Shown here: in pieces, positions 54,322 to 63,147 of the stretch
Position numbering within the stretch: the first letter of the stretch is position 1
Layout: each line of letters opens with the position of its first letter
Assembly (NCBI RefSeq): GCF_036924535.1
Contig: NZ_JAZHRT010000001.1
Span: forward strand, 5,766,001-5,830,000
DNA from: Bradyrhizobium sp. AZCC 2262
Lineage (GTDB): Bacteria > Pseudomonadota > Alphaproteobacteria > Rhizobiales > Xanthobacteraceae
Direction: 5' to 3'
DNA length: 64,000 nt
The notes under the pieces: generated by a model
Databases searched by the model: none
Seen by the model: the letters and a program-made list of their open reading frames with translations, nothing else
What the model was told of the DNA's origin: nothing
Program-made: the position numbers and the translations under genes

Positions 54322-54822
54322 TACAGTTCCCCTTATTTCCTCAGAAAGGATTCAAGAAAGCGCCGGCAACAAAAGCCGCGCCGATGTGAAAGAGCTAAGC
54401 CGATCTCGTGGGCGGGCGTGCCGGACACTGCGCCATCGGCAGGAGCGAGGGCTCCGCCTGGGCGCCGCGGGTGACACGGTCACGCTCGATCAGAGACAGA
54501 GATGCACAAGCTTTCGTGGGAATGGTCCCGATGACTGCTCCAAAGCGCCTCGGTGAGGTCGCTCGATCCCTGCACTTGGGCCAACGCTGGCCTTGGCGAT
54601 CCGTAAGACGGCAGTCGTCATTGACTGAGAAGCAATTAAGCAATCGATGTGCCAGTCGAGAATCTGGCCACCGAGCCGAAAAAGCGCGTATTTCTACGTG
54701 GTTATTGCCTTATCGCGCACGTCCCGACAGGCATGGATGCCTTGTATTTGTGCAGTTGCACAGATGTTGGCGCCTGCCGCGCAGCCTGGAGCATGATGAG
54801 CGCAGCTTGAATCCAATGTGAT
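54322..54822. other. Long intergenic stretch upstream of the FNT channel
   Basis: About 500 bases with no frame I can support. It must contain the promoter of the channel gene on the minus strand. I looked for an FNR/FixK box (TTGAT-N4-ATCAA) and found none. A repeat follows at 54823. Confidence 0.5.
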
Positions 54823-54918
54823 CCGTCACCCTGAGGAGCGCGAAGCGCGTCTCGAAGGGCGACGGCCACGGGCCGTCCATCCTTCGAGGCTCGCTTCGCT
54901 CGCACCTCAGGATGACGG
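54823..54918. repeat. REP-like palindrome, copy 2 (inverted)
   Basis: The element starts CCGTCACCCTGAGG and ends CCTCAGGATGACGG, an inverted copy of the element at 51461-51562, including the outside flank AATGTGATCC. The pair encloses the kinase/phosphatase and channel genes. Confidence 0.8.
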
Positions 54919-54972
54919 AGAGAGAGTGCGCGAGTGATGTGTGGACAGATTGCCGTCAGAGGCGAGTCCCAG

Positions 54973-55776
54973 CTAATTCGCCTGCGTCCGCACCGGCCGA
55001 TCCTTCAGGCCGTTGTTGTCATAGGCCTTGCGCAACGTACCGTTGGCGATCGCTTCGTTCAGAAACTTGACCGCAAACGCCAGCGACAGCGGATGATTGG
55101 GTGGCACCGCAACCGCCGTCACGGTCTGCTTGAAGGTCTCGTCGAGCACGCGCGTGCCCGGGATCTGTTTTGCCATGGCGTTGAGCTGATCGCGCGACAG
55201 CGCGAACGCGTCGATCTCGCCCGCCTTGAGCAGGCCGAAGATCTCGTCGTAGGTCTGGTAGCCCGTGACCTTGGCGTTCTTCAGATGCGCGATGGCGCCG
55301 CGCATCGTGGTGGTGTTGTTGACGGCAGCGACCTTGATACCGGGATGATCAAGCGTGGCGAAATTCGTGACCTGTGAACCCGGCTTGACGATGTAGGTCG
55401 CGTCCGCAACCTCATAGATCGGCCCGAATGACATCCTGCCCTCACGTTCGGGATCTTTCGGCAGGAAGGTGATGTCCCAGGCGCCCTTGCCCACCGCATC
55501 GACGATCTGCCCGGAATTGTTGTGCGCGACATATTCGACGGGGACGCCAAGTTGCTCGGCCATCGCCTTGCCGAGATCGACCGGCACGCCGGCATAACCG
55601 GTTTCGGTCTTGGTCGACCAGAACGCGCCACCGGCCGGACTGATCGCAATCGCCACCCGCAGCTTGCCGGTGGGCGCGATTTCGTCTTTCAGCGCATCGG
55701 CGCCGGCGGGCGTTGTTGTCATGATGGCTAATCCCACAAGGAGGCCGGACATTCCCGACCAAAACTGTTTGTACAT
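54973..55776 (-). CDS. Family-3 amino-acid-type substrate-binding protein (orphan)
   Basis: The 267-residue periplasmic protein has a signal peptide (SGMSGLLVGLAIMTTTPAGA, cleavage near GADA) and an SBP_bac_3 fold (GKLRVAIAISPAGGAFW, GVPVDLGKAMAEQLGVPVEY, DITFLPKDPEREGRMSF). GGGAGGAG precedes the ATG. No permease or ATPase is adjacent. A start 78 codons upstream would overlap the OmpA-like gene and is rejected. The ligand is unknown. Confidence 0.88.
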   Translation of the reverse strand: MYKQFWSGMSGLLVGLAIMTTTPAGADALKDEIAPTGKLRVAIAISPAGGAFWSTKTETGYAGVPVDLGKAMAEQLGVPVEYVAHNNSGQIVDAVGKGAWDITFLPKDPEREGRMSFGPIYEVADATYIVKPGSQVTNFATLDHPGIKVAAVNNTTTMRGAIAHLKNAKVTGYQTYDEIFGLLKAGEIDAFALSRDQLNAMAKQIPGTRVLDETFKQTVTAVAVPPNHPLSLAFAVKFLNEAIANGTLRKAYDNNGLKDRPVRTQAN

Positions 55777-55840
55777 TGATACTCCTCCCGGCCCGGCATC
55801 TCGTCGCAGACCTGTCAGCGCTGATCCATCCGCAGAATGG

Positions 55841-56515
55841 TCAGCGTTTCTTTTTCTTTGCCGCGCCCCCTTTTGGGGCCGCAGCGGCCGGCGCTGCCGG
55901 CTTGGCCGGTTCGGCCACTTCAAACTTGCCGATCGCAATGAGCTGGACACGCGCATTGGCAGGCGACGCCGGGCGATTGACATCCTGCAACTGTTCTTCG
56001 CCCAGACCAAGAGCCTGAAGCCGCTTCGGCGATACCTTGAAGGTGTTCACCAGGACATCCCGAACCGATTCCGCGCGCCGCTGACTCAGGATCAGATTGT
56101 GGTCACGCCTTCCGGCGGATTCGACATGATCGACGATCAGATAGCGGTAGGGCCGCAATTTCGGATCGGTCAGCGCATCGGCGATGCTGCCGATCGTCTG
56201 GTAGGAGGCCGGCCGGATCAGGGAAGAGTCCTGGTCGAACACGACGTCGAAACGGATTTGCGGCAGTTTGGTCAGTTGAGGCACGATCGGTGGGCGCTTC
56301 TGCGGCTGGGCGTCGGCCCTTGCCTTGATGCGATCGGCAGCCTGCTGCTTCAGAGCAGCCAGATCGATATCCGACTCGGCTTCGACGGCAAGTTTCTCGA
56401 TGATGTCTCCGCTCGACATCGCCGTTTGCGCCCGGCCCGGCACCATCGGCAAGGCAAGCGGCGCCGATGCGCCGAGCACGAGAGCGATGCCGCGCAGCTT
56501 CTTCTCCCAAAGCAT
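55841..56515 (-). CDS. OmpA-family peptidoglycan-binding protein
   Basis: The 224-residue protein has a signal-like N-terminus (LRGIALVLGASAPLALPMVP) and an OmpA C-terminal domain (IRFDVVFDQDSSLIRPASYQ, YRYLIVDHVESAGRRDHNLI, LSQRRAESVRDVLV, LGLGEEQL). It ends in a basic Pro/Ala/Lys tail. It probably anchors an envelope component to peptidoglycan. Its ATG overlaps the stop of the Cys-rich gene (ATGA), so the two are translationally coupled. Confidence 0.88.
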   Translation of the reverse strand: MLWEKKLRGIALVLGASAPLALPMVPGRAQTAMSSGDIIEKLAVEAESDIDLAALKQQAADRIKARADAQPQKRPPIVPQLTKLPQIRFDVVFDQDSSLIRPASYQTIGSIADALTDPKLRPYRYLIVDHVESAGRRDHNLILSQRRAESVRDVLVNTFKVSPKRLQALGLGEEQLQDVNRPASPANARVQLIAIGKFEVAEPAKPAAPAAAAPKGGAAKKKKR

Positions 56516-56934
56516 CAGCGATACCCCGCTGCGCTGATCGCCTTGTTGCAGTTCGGGGTCGCCTTCTTGGTCGCCTCCAACAGGCATTGCAGACCCTTGA
56601 CGGGATCCTCCCGAACCTCGCCGCACAGGTGTTTAAATTCCCAATTGCACAGTTTTAGAAGGGAGGTCCGCGCGGTAATGCGCTGCTGGATGGCGCCGAA
56701 GGCCTGGGGATAATCGGCCTTGCACTTCGCCGACACCACGTCCTGGTTGCGGCCCAGGCACTCCTTCAGGCGCGTCGCATCGAGATTGACGCCGCGGCAA
56801 TTGTCATCGATGTCCTTGCCGCAGCTCGCGGCCAGCATGGCCGCAGCCTCCTCGAATTTCATGGACTGCTGCGCCGCCGCAAGCGAAGGCGCCAATACCG
56901 CAATTATGAACAGGAAAAGCCGGATTCGGGTCAT
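56515..56934 (-). CDS. Secreted cysteine-rich repeat protein (GLG1/FGFR-like repeat)
   Basis: The 139-residue protein has a signal peptide (IRLFLFIIAVLAPSLAAA) and about eight spaced cysteines (ASCGKDIDDNCRG, LKECLGRN, SAKCKADY, KLCNWEFKHLCGE, LQCLLEA, PNCNKA). The pattern resembles the cysteine-rich Golgi/FGFR repeat seen in some alphaproteobacterial proteins. It is probably periplasmic and disulfide-bonded. It is cotranscribed with the OmpA-like gene. Confidence 0.8.
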   Translation of the reverse strand: MTRIRLFLFIIAVLAPSLAAAQQSMKFEEAAAMLAASCGKDIDDNCRGVNLDATRLKECLGRNQDVVSAKCKADYPQAFGAIQQRITARTSLLKLCNWEFKHLCGEVREDPVKGLQCLLEATKKATPNCNKAISAAGYR

Positions 56935-57108
56935 GCCCTCACCTCACACAAGGAGGGTAGCGATGGTCAAGTGTTCTGTTTGATATGGCTACGTTACCAC
57001 CCCTGCTATTGCGCCGCAGCAAATCGTCGCGGGTAGCCCGAGGGCGCTTGCCCCGATATGCAGTACTCCCATGCCCATCGGCCCGCATCATGACAGGGTG
57101 ACGACACC

Positions 57109-57867
57109 ATGAGTTCGACCGCCGCTTTCCTGGCTTCCTTTGCCTCGATCCTGATCGGCGCGGCCATCGGCATGGGCCTGAAGCGCTTCCTGCCCGCCGG
57201 TGTGCTCGACGGCGGCTCGAAGGAGGCCGTCCGCCTCGGCGCCGGCTTTCTTTCGACCCTCTCCGCGCTGGTCATCGGCCTGATGATCGCGTCGGCGAAA
57301 AACTCCTACGACAGCCAGAATACCAACATCCGGCAGCTCGGTGCCAATGTCGTGCTGGTCGACCAGATGCTCCTGAAATATGGGCCGGAAACCAAAACAG
57401 CGCGAACGCTGCTGCGGGAGCTGATCTCGACGGCCGCCTCCCGCATCTGGGAGGAGAATGCCGAGCGCAACAGGCACGAATCGACCTTCGTCGTCAGCGG
57501 GACTGCAGATCGGTTCTACAACGCGGTTGAGGGCCTGACGCCGGCCAACGAAGAACAGACCTCGCTGAAGTCGCGTATCGTCCAGGCTACCACCGAGATC
57601 GGCCGGACGCGGGTACTCGTCTTCACGCAGAGCGACAACGCGATCCCGGTGCCGTTCTTCATCGTGCTCACGTTCTGGCTGGTGGTGATTTTTGCAAGCT
57701 TCAGCGTGTTCGCCGAACCGAGCCCCATCGTGATCGCGTCCATTCTGGTTTTCGCATTCTCCGTATCGAGCGCGCTGTTCCTGATCGTCGACCTCAGCCA
57801 GCCCTTTGACGGCTTGATGCAGATCTCGAACCATCACCTGCACATGGTGCTGCCGAAGATCGAGTAG
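57109..57867 (+). CDS. DUF4239-like membrane protein
   Basis: The 252-residue integral membrane protein has hydrophobic segments at the N-terminus (FLASFASILIGAAIGMGL), near residue 50 (STLSALVIGLMIAS) and two adjacent ones at about 182-225 (FFIVLTFWLVVIFASFSVFA, IVIASILVFAFSVSSALFLI). The pattern and the soluble middle helix match DUF4239/bestrophin-like proteins. No function is established to my knowledge. It stands alone on the plus strand. Confidence 0.8.
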   Translation: MSSTAAFLASFASILIGAAIGMGLKRFLPAGVLDGGSKEAVRLGAGFLSTLSALVIGLMIASAKNSYDSQNTNIRQLGANVVLVDQMLLKYGPETKTARTLLRELISTAASRIWEENAERNRHESTFVVSGTADRFYNAVEGLTPANEEQTSLKSRIVQATTEIGRTRVLVFTQSDNAIPVPFFIVLTFWLVVIFASFSVFAEPSPIVIASILVFAFSVSSALFLIVDLSQPFDGLMQISNHHLHMVLPKIE

Positions 57868-57945
57868 CGCGAACACAAGCCTATCCGGACCATCCGCCGG
57901 CCATTATCCTCTGCGGCAAAAGCAGATCGGGAGCGAAACGTCTTG

Positions 57946-59562
57946 ATGCGTAAATCCGGTTTTGATGCTGAATTCGATGTCGTCGTGGTAGGCGGCGGTT
58001 CCGCCGGCTGCGTGCTGTCGGCGCGACTGACGGAAAATCCAAAAGTGTCGCTTTGCGTCATCGAGGCCGGCGGACGCGATCGCAATCCCTGGATTCACAT
58101 TCCGATGGGTTTCGGCAAACTGGTCCCGAACCCGAAGATGAACTGGGGTTACGAAACCGAGCCCGAACCAGGTCTCGGCGGCCGAACCGTGATCTGGCCA
58201 CGCGGCAAGGTTTTGGGCGGCTCCGGTTCCATCAACGGCCTCGTCTTCCTGCGCGGCGCGCCCACCGACTATGACGAATGGCAGCGCCTCGGCGCGCGCG
58301 GCTGGAGCTACCAGGACGTACTGCCCTATTTCAAGCGGATGGAGCACAGCGTTGATGGCGCCAACGCGTGGCACGGCACCGGCGGCCCGATGACGGTGTC
58401 GAACATCAAACGCCCCTCGACGACAGCACGGGCATTTGTGGAGGCCTGCGAGCGCCTGCAGTATCCGCGCAACCCCGACTTCAACGGCGAGCGCATTGAC
58501 GGCGTCGGCTTCGCACCTCTCAATGTCCACAATGGCTGGCGCCGCTCGACGGCGGTCGGATATCTCAAGCCGAACCTCAAGCGGAAAAATCTCGAGCTGA
58601 TGACGAAAACCCGGGTCCGCCGCATCCTGTTCGACGGAAGCCGCGCCATCGGCGTCGAGATCGAGCGTGACGGCCAGATCCAGCGCATCGGCGCGCGACG
58701 CGAGCTAGTCGTTTCGGGCGGCGCAATCAATTCTCCGGTGCTGCTGCTCGCCTCCGGCATCGGCCCGGCCACAGAACTGACGAAGCTTGGCATCGACGTG
58801 AAATGCGATCTTCCCGGCGTCGGCAAGAATCTGCAGGACCATTATCAGTCAAGCTTCACGTTCAAGACCAACGCGACCGATACCCTGAACGAAGCCGTGA
58901 TGAACCCGGCCAAGTCGGTAAAACTCGCGTTCGAATGGCTGCTCAGGGGATCCGGACAACTCTCGGTCGGCGCGACCGAAGCGACGCTGTTTGCGAAATC
59001 AGCCCCCTCCGAGCCGGTGCCTGACATCCAGTACCAGTGCCTCAATTTTTCGACTGATGGCTTCAAGACCGGCCTGCATCGCTGGCCGGGATTTACCTTC
59101 ATCTTCAGCGTCTGCCGGCCGAAAAGCCGCGGTGAAATTACGCTGCGCGACGCGGAGGGGCGCACGCCACCGCGCATCCAGGCCAATTACCTGACCGACC
59201 CCGACGACATGCGCATCATGCTGGCGGCCTTTCGCATTGCCCGACAAATCGTCGCGGCCGAGCCATTCCGCTCGCTGGTGACCGAACAGATCAGGCCCGC
59301 TCCGGAGATCACGAGCGACGAACAGATAGCCGATTACGTCCGGAAGTTCGGCTCGACCGTCTATCATCCCTGCGGCACCTGCCGGATGGGCGAGGATGAC
59401 GGAGCCGTCGTCGATAGCCAGCTCCGCGTTCGCGGCATCGATGGTCTCCGGGTCGTCGACGCCTCCGTCGTGCCGACGATGCCCTCGCCGAACATTCACC
59501 CGGCGACGATCATGGTCGCGGAGAAGAGCTCAGATATCATCGCCAGGACGCTGGCGAACTGA
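57946..59562 (+). CDS. GMC-family oxidoreductase, second copy
   Basis: The 538-residue flavoprotein starts MRKSGFDAEFDVVVVGGGSA with the FAD-binding motif. It contains PRGKVLGGSGSINGLVFLRG, GGAINSPVLLLASGIG, YHPCGTCRMGEDDGAVVD and a C-terminal NIHPATIMVAEKSSD. It oxidises an unknown alcohol. GGGAG precedes the start region; TTG one codon earlier is possible. It is clearly paralogous to the enzyme at 41009-42652. It ends convergently against the MFS gene. Confidence 0.92.
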   Translation: MRKSGFDAEFDVVVVGGGSAGCVLSARLTENPKVSLCVIEAGGRDRNPWIHIPMGFGKLVPNPKMNWGYETEPEPGLGGRTVIWPRGKVLGGSGSINGLVFLRGAPTDYDEWQRLGARGWSYQDVLPYFKRMEHSVDGANAWHGTGGPMTVSNIKRPSTTARAFVEACERLQYPRNPDFNGERIDGVGFAPLNVHNGWRRSTAVGYLKPNLKRKNLELMTKTRVRRILFDGSRAIGVEIERDGQIQRIGARRELVVSGGAINSPVLLLASGIGPATELTKLGIDVKCDLPGVGKNLQDHYQSSFTFKTNATDTLNEAVMNPAKSVKLAFEWLLRGSGQLSVGATEATLFAKSAPSEPVPDIQYQCLNFSTDGFKTGLHRWPGFTFIFSVCRPKSRGEITLRDAEGRTPPRIQANYLTDPDDMRIMLAAFRIARQIVAAEPFRSLVTEQIRPAPEITSDEQIADYVRKFGSTVYHPCGTCRMGEDDGAVVDSQLRVRGIDGLRVVDASVVPTMPSPNIHPATIMVAEKSSDIIARTLAN

Positions 59563-59585
59563 CCGTCGCAAAAACTCAACGGCGA

Positions 59586-60764
59586 TCAATTCGTCTGCGC
59601 CGCCGGCACCTTGATCTCCTGTGGCAGGATAATCGCAGCCACGATCACCAGCAGGCACAGCGCGCCGAACGCCTGCAGCATGGTGACGAAGCCGCCCTTC
59701 TCGTAAAGCCACGCCACCAGGCCGACGGAAGCGCCCGCCGCGGTGAAGCCGATGAAGTAGCGTATCGAATAGGCGCGCGAGCGCCATTCCTCGCTGGTGT
59801 ATTTGCCGACCATGGCGTCATTGACGGTGACCTGGCCGAACGCGCCCATGACGATGCCGATCGAGGCGATGATCAGTGGCAGGTTCGACAGTGTGGCTGC
59901 GAAATAAATGAACGGAGCCAGCATGAATGACAGCGGCAGCATCACGGTTTTCAGCGAGTAGTGGTCGATCAATCTACCGATCGTATATTGTGTCATCGCG
60001 CCGAACACATAGACGCCGGCCGCGATGACTCCGAGCAGCGCCGGGCTTTGGGTCACGCCGGCGAGCCGCTCGGCGAACAGTTTTGGCATCGCCACCGTGA
60101 TTGCGTTGAAGGTGGTCGATATCGCGATCACCACGATCAGCAAGGCCAGTAACACCCGCCACATGTCCTGCTTGGCCACCCTCGCCTGCGCCGCCGCCTG
60201 CTTGGTGCCGGTTCGGTCCTCGTGCACCACCATCAGCGCGAAGGCCACGCCGATCAGGATGGTGACGACCCCCGGGACGATAAAGGCCCAGCGCCAGCCG
60301 AGATACTGCCCGATCACGCCGGTGACCAGCGCCGAGGACGCCACGCCGAGATTGCCCCAGACGCCATTCAGACCCATCTCGCGGCCGAGCTTGTCGGCAT
60401 AGGACACGATCATCGCGGTGCCGACCGGATGATAGATCGAGGCGAACAGGCCGATCGCCAGCAGCGCCGCGCCGAGCTGCAGCGGCGTTTGCACGAAGCC
60501 GACGGCGATCATCGACGCGCCGATACCCCAAAAGAAGATCACCATCATGTGGCGGCGGCTCCAGCGGTCGCCGAGCCAGCCGGTGATCAGCGAACCCGCG
60601 CCGAAGGCGACGAAGCCCGGGGTGGCGTAAGGCAATAGTTCCGAATAGGCCATGCCGAGCGCCGGCCCCATGATGATGACGGCGGCGGCGAAAATCAGCA
60701 TCGCATAATGGTCGATGAAATGGGCGGCGTTAACGAAGGTGATCACCCGGCTGGGGCTGTTCAT
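59586..60764 (-). CDS. MFS transporter
   Basis: The 392-residue carrier has 12 predicted membrane helices. The MFS loop GSLITGWLGDRWSRRHMMVI lies between helices 2 and 3, and QYTIGRLIDHYSLKTVM is its counterpart in the second half. Length is normal. It diverges from an AraC-type regulator 60 bases away that probably controls it. The direction of transport and the substrate are unknown. Confidence 0.9.
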   Translation of the reverse strand: MNSPSRVITFVNAAHFIDHYAMLIFAAAVIIMGPALGMAYSELLPYATPGFVAFGAGSLITGWLGDRWSRRHMMVIFFWGIGASMIAVGFVQTPLQLGAALLAIGLFASIYHPVGTAMIVSYADKLGREMGLNGVWGNLGVASSALVTGVIGQYLGWRWAFIVPGVVTILIGVAFALMVVHEDRTGTKQAAAQARVAKQDMWRVLLALLIVVIAISTTFNAITVAMPKLFAERLAGVTQSPALLGVIAAGVYVFGAMTQYTIGRLIDHYSLKTVMLPLSFMLAPFIYFAATLSNLPLIIASIGIVMGAFGQVTVNDAMVGKYTSEEWRSRAYSIRYFIGFTAAGASVGLVAWLYEKGGFVTMLQAFGALCLLVIVAAIILPQEIKVPAAQTN

Positions 60765-60823
60765 GGTCGATTCCCGAATCCCGCAATTTTCCGAAATAGG
60801 TTATACGGGGTTGTCCTGACGGG

Positions 60824-61633
60824 ATGTCGCCAATGAATATCGCCGAAAAGCCAATTGCCGCCATTATCGGACGCCTGACCTCAACCGGCGACGGCATCCA
60901 CATGATCGCCAACGGCTACAGGAAGGGCTTCCGGATCCATACCCACATGCACCGCGAGGCGCAGCTGGTTTATGCGGCCAAGGGCACGATGCAGGTGACG
61001 ACCCCGAAAGGCCGCTGGCTGGTGCCGCCGGATCGCGCGGTCTGGGTCCCTGCCCTGTCGGAACATGCGATCGACGTGCTCGCCGATATCGAGATGCGGA
61101 CGCTCTATTTCGAGCTCGACTGGCTGCAGCGCGAAGCGCGCAGCCACAGCCTGGATGCGGAATTCGTGGTGCGGGTGTCGCCGCTGCTGCATCAGACGAT
61201 TCTCGCCCTGTTCGACGATCGGGGCGACCGTGAACGAACCGCGCTGTTGCTGCGACTGGCGATGATGGAGTTGGACCAGGCGGAGGATTCCGCCACCTTC
61301 ATCCCGCTGCCGCGTGAGCCGCGCTGCCGGCGCGCCGCCGACATCGTGCTGGCGGACCCGACCGGCGACCATGAGATCGAGACGCTGGCGCACGAGGTCG
61401 GGACCTCGGTGCGGACGCTGTCACGCCTGTTCTCGTCGGAGACGCAATTGAGCTTCAAGAGCTGGTGCCAGCGCGCCCGGATCGCGGCGGCAATCGAGAG
61501 GCTGTCGACGGACGCCGGCGTCTCGGTCAAGCAGCTTGCCTCGGATTTAGGCTATGCCAGCGTGCCTGCGTTTTCCCATGCCTTCCGGCAGGTTACCGGA
61601 AAAACGCCGACGGAATTTGCCGGGAAGGAATAA
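60824..61633 (+). CDS. AraC-family regulator with cupin sensor
   Basis: The 269-residue regulator has an N-terminal AraC-type cupin domain (RIHTHMHREAQLVYAAKGTM, WLVPPDRAVWVPALSEHAID) and a C-terminal double HTH (HEIETLAHEVGTSVRTLSRL and VSVKQLASDLGYASVPAFSH, then FRQVTGKTPTEF). It diverges from the MFS carrier, its likely target. A second ATG at 60833 has better ribosome-binding-site spacing and may be the true start. Confidence 0.9.
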   Translation: MSPMNIAEKPIAAIIGRLTSTGDGIHMIANGYRKGFRIHTHMHREAQLVYAAKGTMQVTTPKGRWLVPPDRAVWVPALSEHAIDVLADIEMRTLYFELDWLQREARSHSLDAEFVVRVSPLLHQTILALFDDRGDRERTALLLRLAMMELDQAEDSATFIPLPREPRCRRAADIVLADPTGDHEIETLAHEVGTSVRTLSRLFSSETQLSFKSWCQRARIAAAIERLSTDAGVSVKQLASDLGYASVPAFSHAFRQVTGKTPTEFAGKE

Positions 61634-61748
61634 ACGCCCGACTTAGAGGCATGACATATTTACGTACGATCCATACGCTTGATTGTGATCGGCACCGTCC
61701 TAAATCTCATATAAGATTCCGCAATATCAGCTGGATTCGACCCACCGC

Positions 61749-63101
61749 ATGGCCAACGCCTTTTTTTCCGACCTTCTCTCGACGATATCAGAACGTGGCC
61801 GCACGCTGCTTCGGCGGGGCGAGCCGTCAGTCGCCCGGCAAGACGCCGCCGAACTGCTTGAATTATGCAAGGCGCTGCTGTCCGGCCGCGGCGAAGCGTC
61901 CGGCACCGCGATGGCGCGCGAGGTGCTCGATCGCTACCACGACCTCGACGCCGCCGGCCGGCTTACCTTTTTCGAAACGCTGGCGAGAGACTTCGGCCCC
62001 GACCGCGAAAAACTGTCGCAGGCGATCGAGAGCTGGCGCAGCCAGCCGAACGACAGCGATGCCAGCGACCTTCACTTTGCTTCCGAGCCGCAGCGGCAGG
62101 AGCTGATCCGCAGGCTCAACCGCGCGCCGGGCGGCACCAGCGATTTGGTGGCGATGCGCGCCGACCTGCTTGCCCTGATGAAGGGCAACAAGGATCTGGC
62201 CGCGCTCGACCGCGATGTGGTGCATCTACTGTCTTCTTGGTTCAACAGGGGATTTCTCGTGCTGCGCAGGATAGACTGGTCGACGCCAGCGAATATTCTG
62301 GAACAGATCATCCGTTATGAGGCCGTGCACGAAATCCGCGACTGGAACGATCTGCGCCGCCGCATCGATCCCGTAGACCGCCGCTGCTACGCCTTCTTCC
62401 ATCCCCAGCTCAACGATGACCCGCTGATCTTCGTCGAGGTCGCGCTGACCGAAACGATTCCGACCGCGATTGCGCCGCTGCTCGCCGCCGAGCGGCAGCT
62501 GGTGCCGGTCGAGCGCGCGCGGACCGCCGTGTTCTATTCAATCTCGAATACGCAAAAGGGGCTTGGCGGCATTTCCTTCGGCAGCTTCCTGATCAAGCAG
62601 GTGGTCGAGGAATTGCGGCGCGAATTGCCCAAGCTGGATACGTTCATCACGCTGTCGCCGGTGCCGGGCTTCATGCAATGGCTGAAGCAGGCCGAAGACA
62701 TTCCGGTCAGCGACGAGGAACGGACGCTGCTGGAAGCCCTCGACAGGCCGGACTGGTTCGAGAACGCGGAACTGACTGCGCAATTGCGGGCTGTGGTCGA
62801 GCCGCTGGCGGCGCATTATTTCCTCAAAGCACGGACGCCGAAAGGCCGGCTGATCGATTCGGTGGCGCGCTTCCACATCGGCAACGGCGCGCGGTTGGAG
62901 AAGATCGACTGGCTCGGCGACCTCTCGCCCAAGGGCCTGCGTGAATCCGCAGGCGTCATGGTCAATTATCTCTACCGGCTCGAGGATATCGAGAAGAACC
63001 ACGAGGCCTACGCCAATCAGGGCGAGATCGCAGCGTCAGGCGCCGTGAGGAAGCTGCTCAAAACCGAAGGCCGGCGATTGCTGGATATGCGGCTGTCGTA
63101 G
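61749..63101 (+). CDS. matA: Malonyl-CoA decarboxylase
   Basis: The 450-residue enzyme has the helical N-terminal MCD domain (about 1-165) and a GNAT-fold catalytic domain (RRCYAFFHPQLNDDPLIFVE, ALTETIPTAIAPLL, ISNTQKGLGGISFGSFLIKQ, FITLSPVPGFMQWL). The catalytic Ser/His region is near HYFLKARTPKGRLIDSVARF. It converts malonyl-CoA to acetyl-CoA and CO2. In rhizobia it often sits with matB and matC, but neither is here. No clear ribosome-binding site is seen before the ATG. Confidence 0.93.
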   Translation: MANAFFSDLLSTISERGRTLLRRGEPSVARQDAAELLELCKALLSGRGEASGTAMAREVLDRYHDLDAAGRLTFFETLARDFGPDREKLSQAIESWRSQPNDSDASDLHFASEPQRQELIRRLNRAPGGTSDLVAMRADLLALMKGNKDLAALDRDVVHLLSSWFNRGFLVLRRIDWSTPANILEQIIRYEAVHEIRDWNDLRRRIDPVDRRCYAFFHPQLNDDPLIFVEVALTETIPTAIAPLLAAERQLVPVERARTAVFYSISNTQKGLGGISFGSFLIKQVVEELRRELPKLDTFITLSPVPGFMQWLKQAEDIPVSDEERTLLEALDRPDWFENAELTAQLRAVVEPLAAHYFLKARTPKGRLIDSVARFHIGNGARLEKIDWLGDLSPKGLRESAGVMVNYLYRLEDIEKNHEAYANQGEIAASGAVRKLLKTEGRRLLDMRLS

Positions 63102-63147
63102 TCCGCCGGCGGATTTCATTCTTCGCTGAATTGGAAACCATGTTGCA

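Noticed and set aside
54408..54821. 137-codon frame in the FNT upstream gap
   Set aside because: Arg/Ser-rich composition, no ribosome-binding site and no recognisable domain.
54322..54822. FNR/FixK control of the formate/nitrite channel
   Set aside because: No TTGAT-N4-ATCAA box was found upstream of the gene.
43321..54918. CRISPR array from the repeated palindromes
   Set aside because: The repeats are kilobases apart, palindromic and of differing sequence, without regular spacers or cas genes.
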